From Clostridia bacterium (GTDB taxonomy: Bacteria; Bacillota; Clostridia; Christensenellales; Aristaeellaceae): DNA of 6,600 bases. Where the stretch lies: contig JAEDKS010000134.1 in NCBI GenBank assembly GCA_016295665.1, forward strand, positions 1-6,600, given 5' to 3'. Numbering within the stretch: the first letter of the stretch is position 1; the number at the start of each line of letters is the position of its first letter. This document shows, one piece after another, positions 4,768-6,600 of this stretch. The position numbers and the translations under genes were made by a program. The notes beneath the pieces are model-generated. The model was given only the letters and a program-made list of their open reading frames with translations, did no database searches and was not told where the DNA came from.

Positions 4768-6600
4768 ATGGTCAATTTCGAGCAGTGGGAGGGCTTTGAG
4801 GGCCGCCTCTGGAAAGAGGAAGTCAACGTTCGCGATTTCATTCAGAACAACTACAAGCCCTATGACGGCGATGAGTCCTTCCTGGCTGGCCCCACCGAGG
4901 CTACCAACAAGCTGTGGGGCGCCCTGCAGAAGCTGCAGAAGGAAGAGCGCGCCAAGGGCGGCGTCCTGGAGTGCGAGACCAAGGTTGTCACCGGCCTGAC
5001 CGCCTATGGCCCCGGCTACATCAGCGAGGAGCTGAAGGATCTGGAGCAGGTCGTGGGCCTGCAGACCGACAAGCCCCTGAAGCGCGCCTTCATGCCCTAT
5101 GGCGGCATCAAGATGGCGGTGCAGGCCGCCGAGACCTACGGCTATGAGGTCGACCCCGAGCTGAAGCACATCTTCAGCGAGTACGTGACCACCCATAACG
5201 ACGCCGTGTTCGCCGCCTATACCCCCGAGATGCGTCTGGTCCGCAAGACCCACGTCGTGACCGGTCTGCCCGACACCTACGGCCGTGGCCGTATCGTGGG
5301 CGACTATCGCCGCGTGGCCCTGTACGGCATCGACTACCTCATCGAGCAGAAGGAAGAGGACAAGCTCAACTGCGGCTGCGGCAACATGTATGACGACGTG
5401 ATCCGCCTGCGTGAGGAAATCAGCATGCAGATCAACGCCCTGAAGGGCATGAAGAAGATGGCTGCCATCTACGGCTACGACATCTCCAAGCCCGCCACCA
5501 ACGCCAAGGAGGCCTGCCAGTGGCTGTACTTCGGCTACCTGGCTGCCATCAAGACCCAGAACGGCGCCGCCATGTCCGTGGGCCGTATCTCCACCTTCCT
5601 GGACATCTACATCGAGCGCGACATCGAGCGCGGCATCCTGACCGAGGAGCAGGCCCAGGAGCTGATCGACCACATCACCATGAAGTTCCGCATGGTGAAG
5701 TTCGCCCGCATCCCCTCCTACAACGAGCTGTTCTCCGGCGACCCCACCTGGGCCACCCTGGAGATCGCCGGCATCGGCATGGACGGCCGCTCCATGGTCA
5801 CCCGTACCGACTTCCGCTTCCTGCACACCCTCGAGAACATGGGCCCCTCTCCGGAACCCAACCTGACCGTGCTGTATGACAAGGCGCTGCCCGAGACCTT
5901 CAAGAAGTACGCCGCGAAGATCTCCATCAACACCTCCTCCATCCAGTACGAGAACGACAAGGTCATGAAGCCCGTGTGGGGCGACGACTACAGCATCTGC
6001 TGCTGCGTGTCCGCCACCCAGACCGGCAAGGAGATCCAGTTCTTCGGCGCCCGCGCCAACCTGGGCAAGGCCCTGCTGTACGCCATCAACGGCGGCTTCG
6101 ACGAGAAGCATCGCATCCAGTGCGGCCCCAAGATGGAGAAGATCACCAGCGAGTACCTGGACTACGACGAGGTCATCGAGAAGTACAAGTTCTGGCTGGA
6201 TTGGGTCGCTGACATCTATGTCAACGTGCTGAACCTGATCCACTACATGCACGACAAGTACTACTACGAGGCCGCCGAGATGGCCCTGATCGACACCGAC
6301 GTGCGCCGCACCTTCGCCACCGGTATCGCCGGCTTCTCCCACGTGATCGACTCCCTGAGCGCCATCAAGTACGCCAAGGTCAAGGTCATCCGCGATGAGG
6401 AAGGCTACGCCAAGGACTTCGAGATCGAGGGCGACTTCCCCAAGTACGGCAACGACGACGACCGCGCCGACGAGATCGGTATCTGGCTGCTCAAGACCTT
6501 CATGGACGACATCAAGCGCCGCCATACCTATCGCGATTCCGAGCCCACCACCTCCATCCTGACCATCACCTCCAACGTGGTGTATGGCAAGGCCACCGGC
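4768..6600 (+). CDS. pflB: Formate C-acetyltransferase (pyruvate formate-lyase), first 611 residues, runs off right edge
   Basis: This glycyl-radical enzyme converts pyruvate and CoA to acetyl-CoA and formate in the anaerobic cytoplasm. The open frame stays uninterrupted to the window edge; the family is about 750 residues, so roughly 140 are missing, including the C-terminal RVSGYAV-type motif that carries the radical glycine. Similarity to E. coli PflB is high throughout: for example KPVWGDDYSI (401-410) just before the active-site cysteines, QFFGARANL after them, and the near-identical IHYMHDKY, DSLSAIKYAKVK, FEIEGDFP and LTITSNVVYGK segments. The catalytic pair (Cys418-Cys419 in E. coli) corresponds to C412-C413, here preceded by a third cysteine, C411, where E. 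coli has Ala. Arg codons are CGC/CGT with no CGG seen and GGG is avoided, unlike the neighbours, suggesting strong translational selection. Its activase (pflA) is not in the window. It has its own promoter and leader. Confidence 0.97.
   Translation, partial: MVNFEQWEGFEGRLWKEEVNVRDFIQNNYKPYDGDESFLAGPTEATNKLWGALQKLQKEERAKGGVLECETKVVTGLTAYGPGYISEELKDLEQVVGLQTDKPLKRAFMPYGGIKMAVQAAETYGYEVDPELKHIFSEYVTTHNDAVFAAYTPEMRLVRKTHVVTGLPDTYGRGRIVGDYRRVALYGIDYLIEQKEEDKLNCGCGNMYDDVIRLREEISMQINALKGMKKMAAIYGYDISKPATNAKEACQWLYFGYLAAIKTQNGAAMSVGRISTFLDIYIERDIERGILTEEQAQELIDHITMKFRMVKFARIPSYNELFSGDPTWATLEIAGIGMDGRSMVTRTDFRFLHTLENMGPSPEPNLTVLYDKALPETFKKYAAKISINTSSIQYENDKVMKPVWGDDYSICCCVSATQTGKEIQFFGARANLGKALLYAINGGFDEKHRIQCGPKMEKITSEYLDYDEVIEKYKFWLDWVADIYVNVLNLIHYMHDKYYYEAAEMALIDTDVRRTFATGIAGFSHVIDSLSAIKYAKVKVIRDEEGYAKDFEIEGDFPKYGNDDDRADEIGIWLLKTFMDDIKRRHTYRDSEPTTSILTITSNVVYGKATG

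Noticed and set aside
4744..6525. A 593-codon open frame on the minus strand opposite pflB
   Set aside because: It is a shadow of the strongly biased pflB codons: its product is a Val/Leu/Gly/His/Asp-rich string without any family motif, while the plus strand encodes unmistakable pyruvate formate-lyase.

Overview
The window is GC-rich bacterial chromosome with Shine-Dalgarno-led genes, consensus sigma-70/sigma-A promoters, a Firmicutes-style dUTPase N-terminus, a secreted CapA protein and an oxygen-sensitive pyruvate formate-lyase. Together these point to an anaerobic fermenter, most likely a high-GC member of the Clostridia such as a gut-associated lineage. That placement is inference from gene content; no rRNA or other marker is present. 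It looks like ordinary chromosome: there are no mobile elements, CRISPR arrays, tRNAs or rRNAs.

Layout. The left third reads on the minus strand. A gene for a membrane-anchored coiled-coil protein (1094-2428) ends at an intrinsic terminator, whose hairpin also holds the -35 box of the promoter for rsmA (16S rRNA dimethyltransferase, 140-1003). The rsmA stop overlaps by one base the start of a truncated dUTPase gene (1-140), so the two housekeeping genes form a tight pair. Around 2480-2570 two strong promoters stand back to back: one drives the coiled-coil gene leftwards, the other drives a capA-like gene (2624-3700) and surE (3723-4496) rightwards as a likely two-gene operon. A 271-base gap follows, with a strong promoter and a structured leader, and then pflB (pyruvate formate-lyase), which runs off the right edge after 611 codons.

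How the genes relate. rsmA-dut is housekeeping: ribosome maturation and dUTP removal. The coiled-coil protein and the CapA-like protein are both predicted to act outside the membrane and share a divergent promoter region, which hints at joint control of an envelope function, but neither substrate is known. SurE is a cytoplasmic nucleotidase co-transcribed with capA. pflB is a separate unit for anaerobic conversion of pyruvate to acetyl-CoA and formate, and its codon use suggests very high expression; its activating enzyme would have to lie outside the window.

I did not find a clearly new biological system. The items most worth a second look are the heptad-repeat membrane protein with its duplicated C-terminal domain, the terminator/promoter overlap ahead of rsmA, and the pflB leader, in which one CCTCC segment could pair with either of two GGAGG segments, one of them the ribosome binding site.
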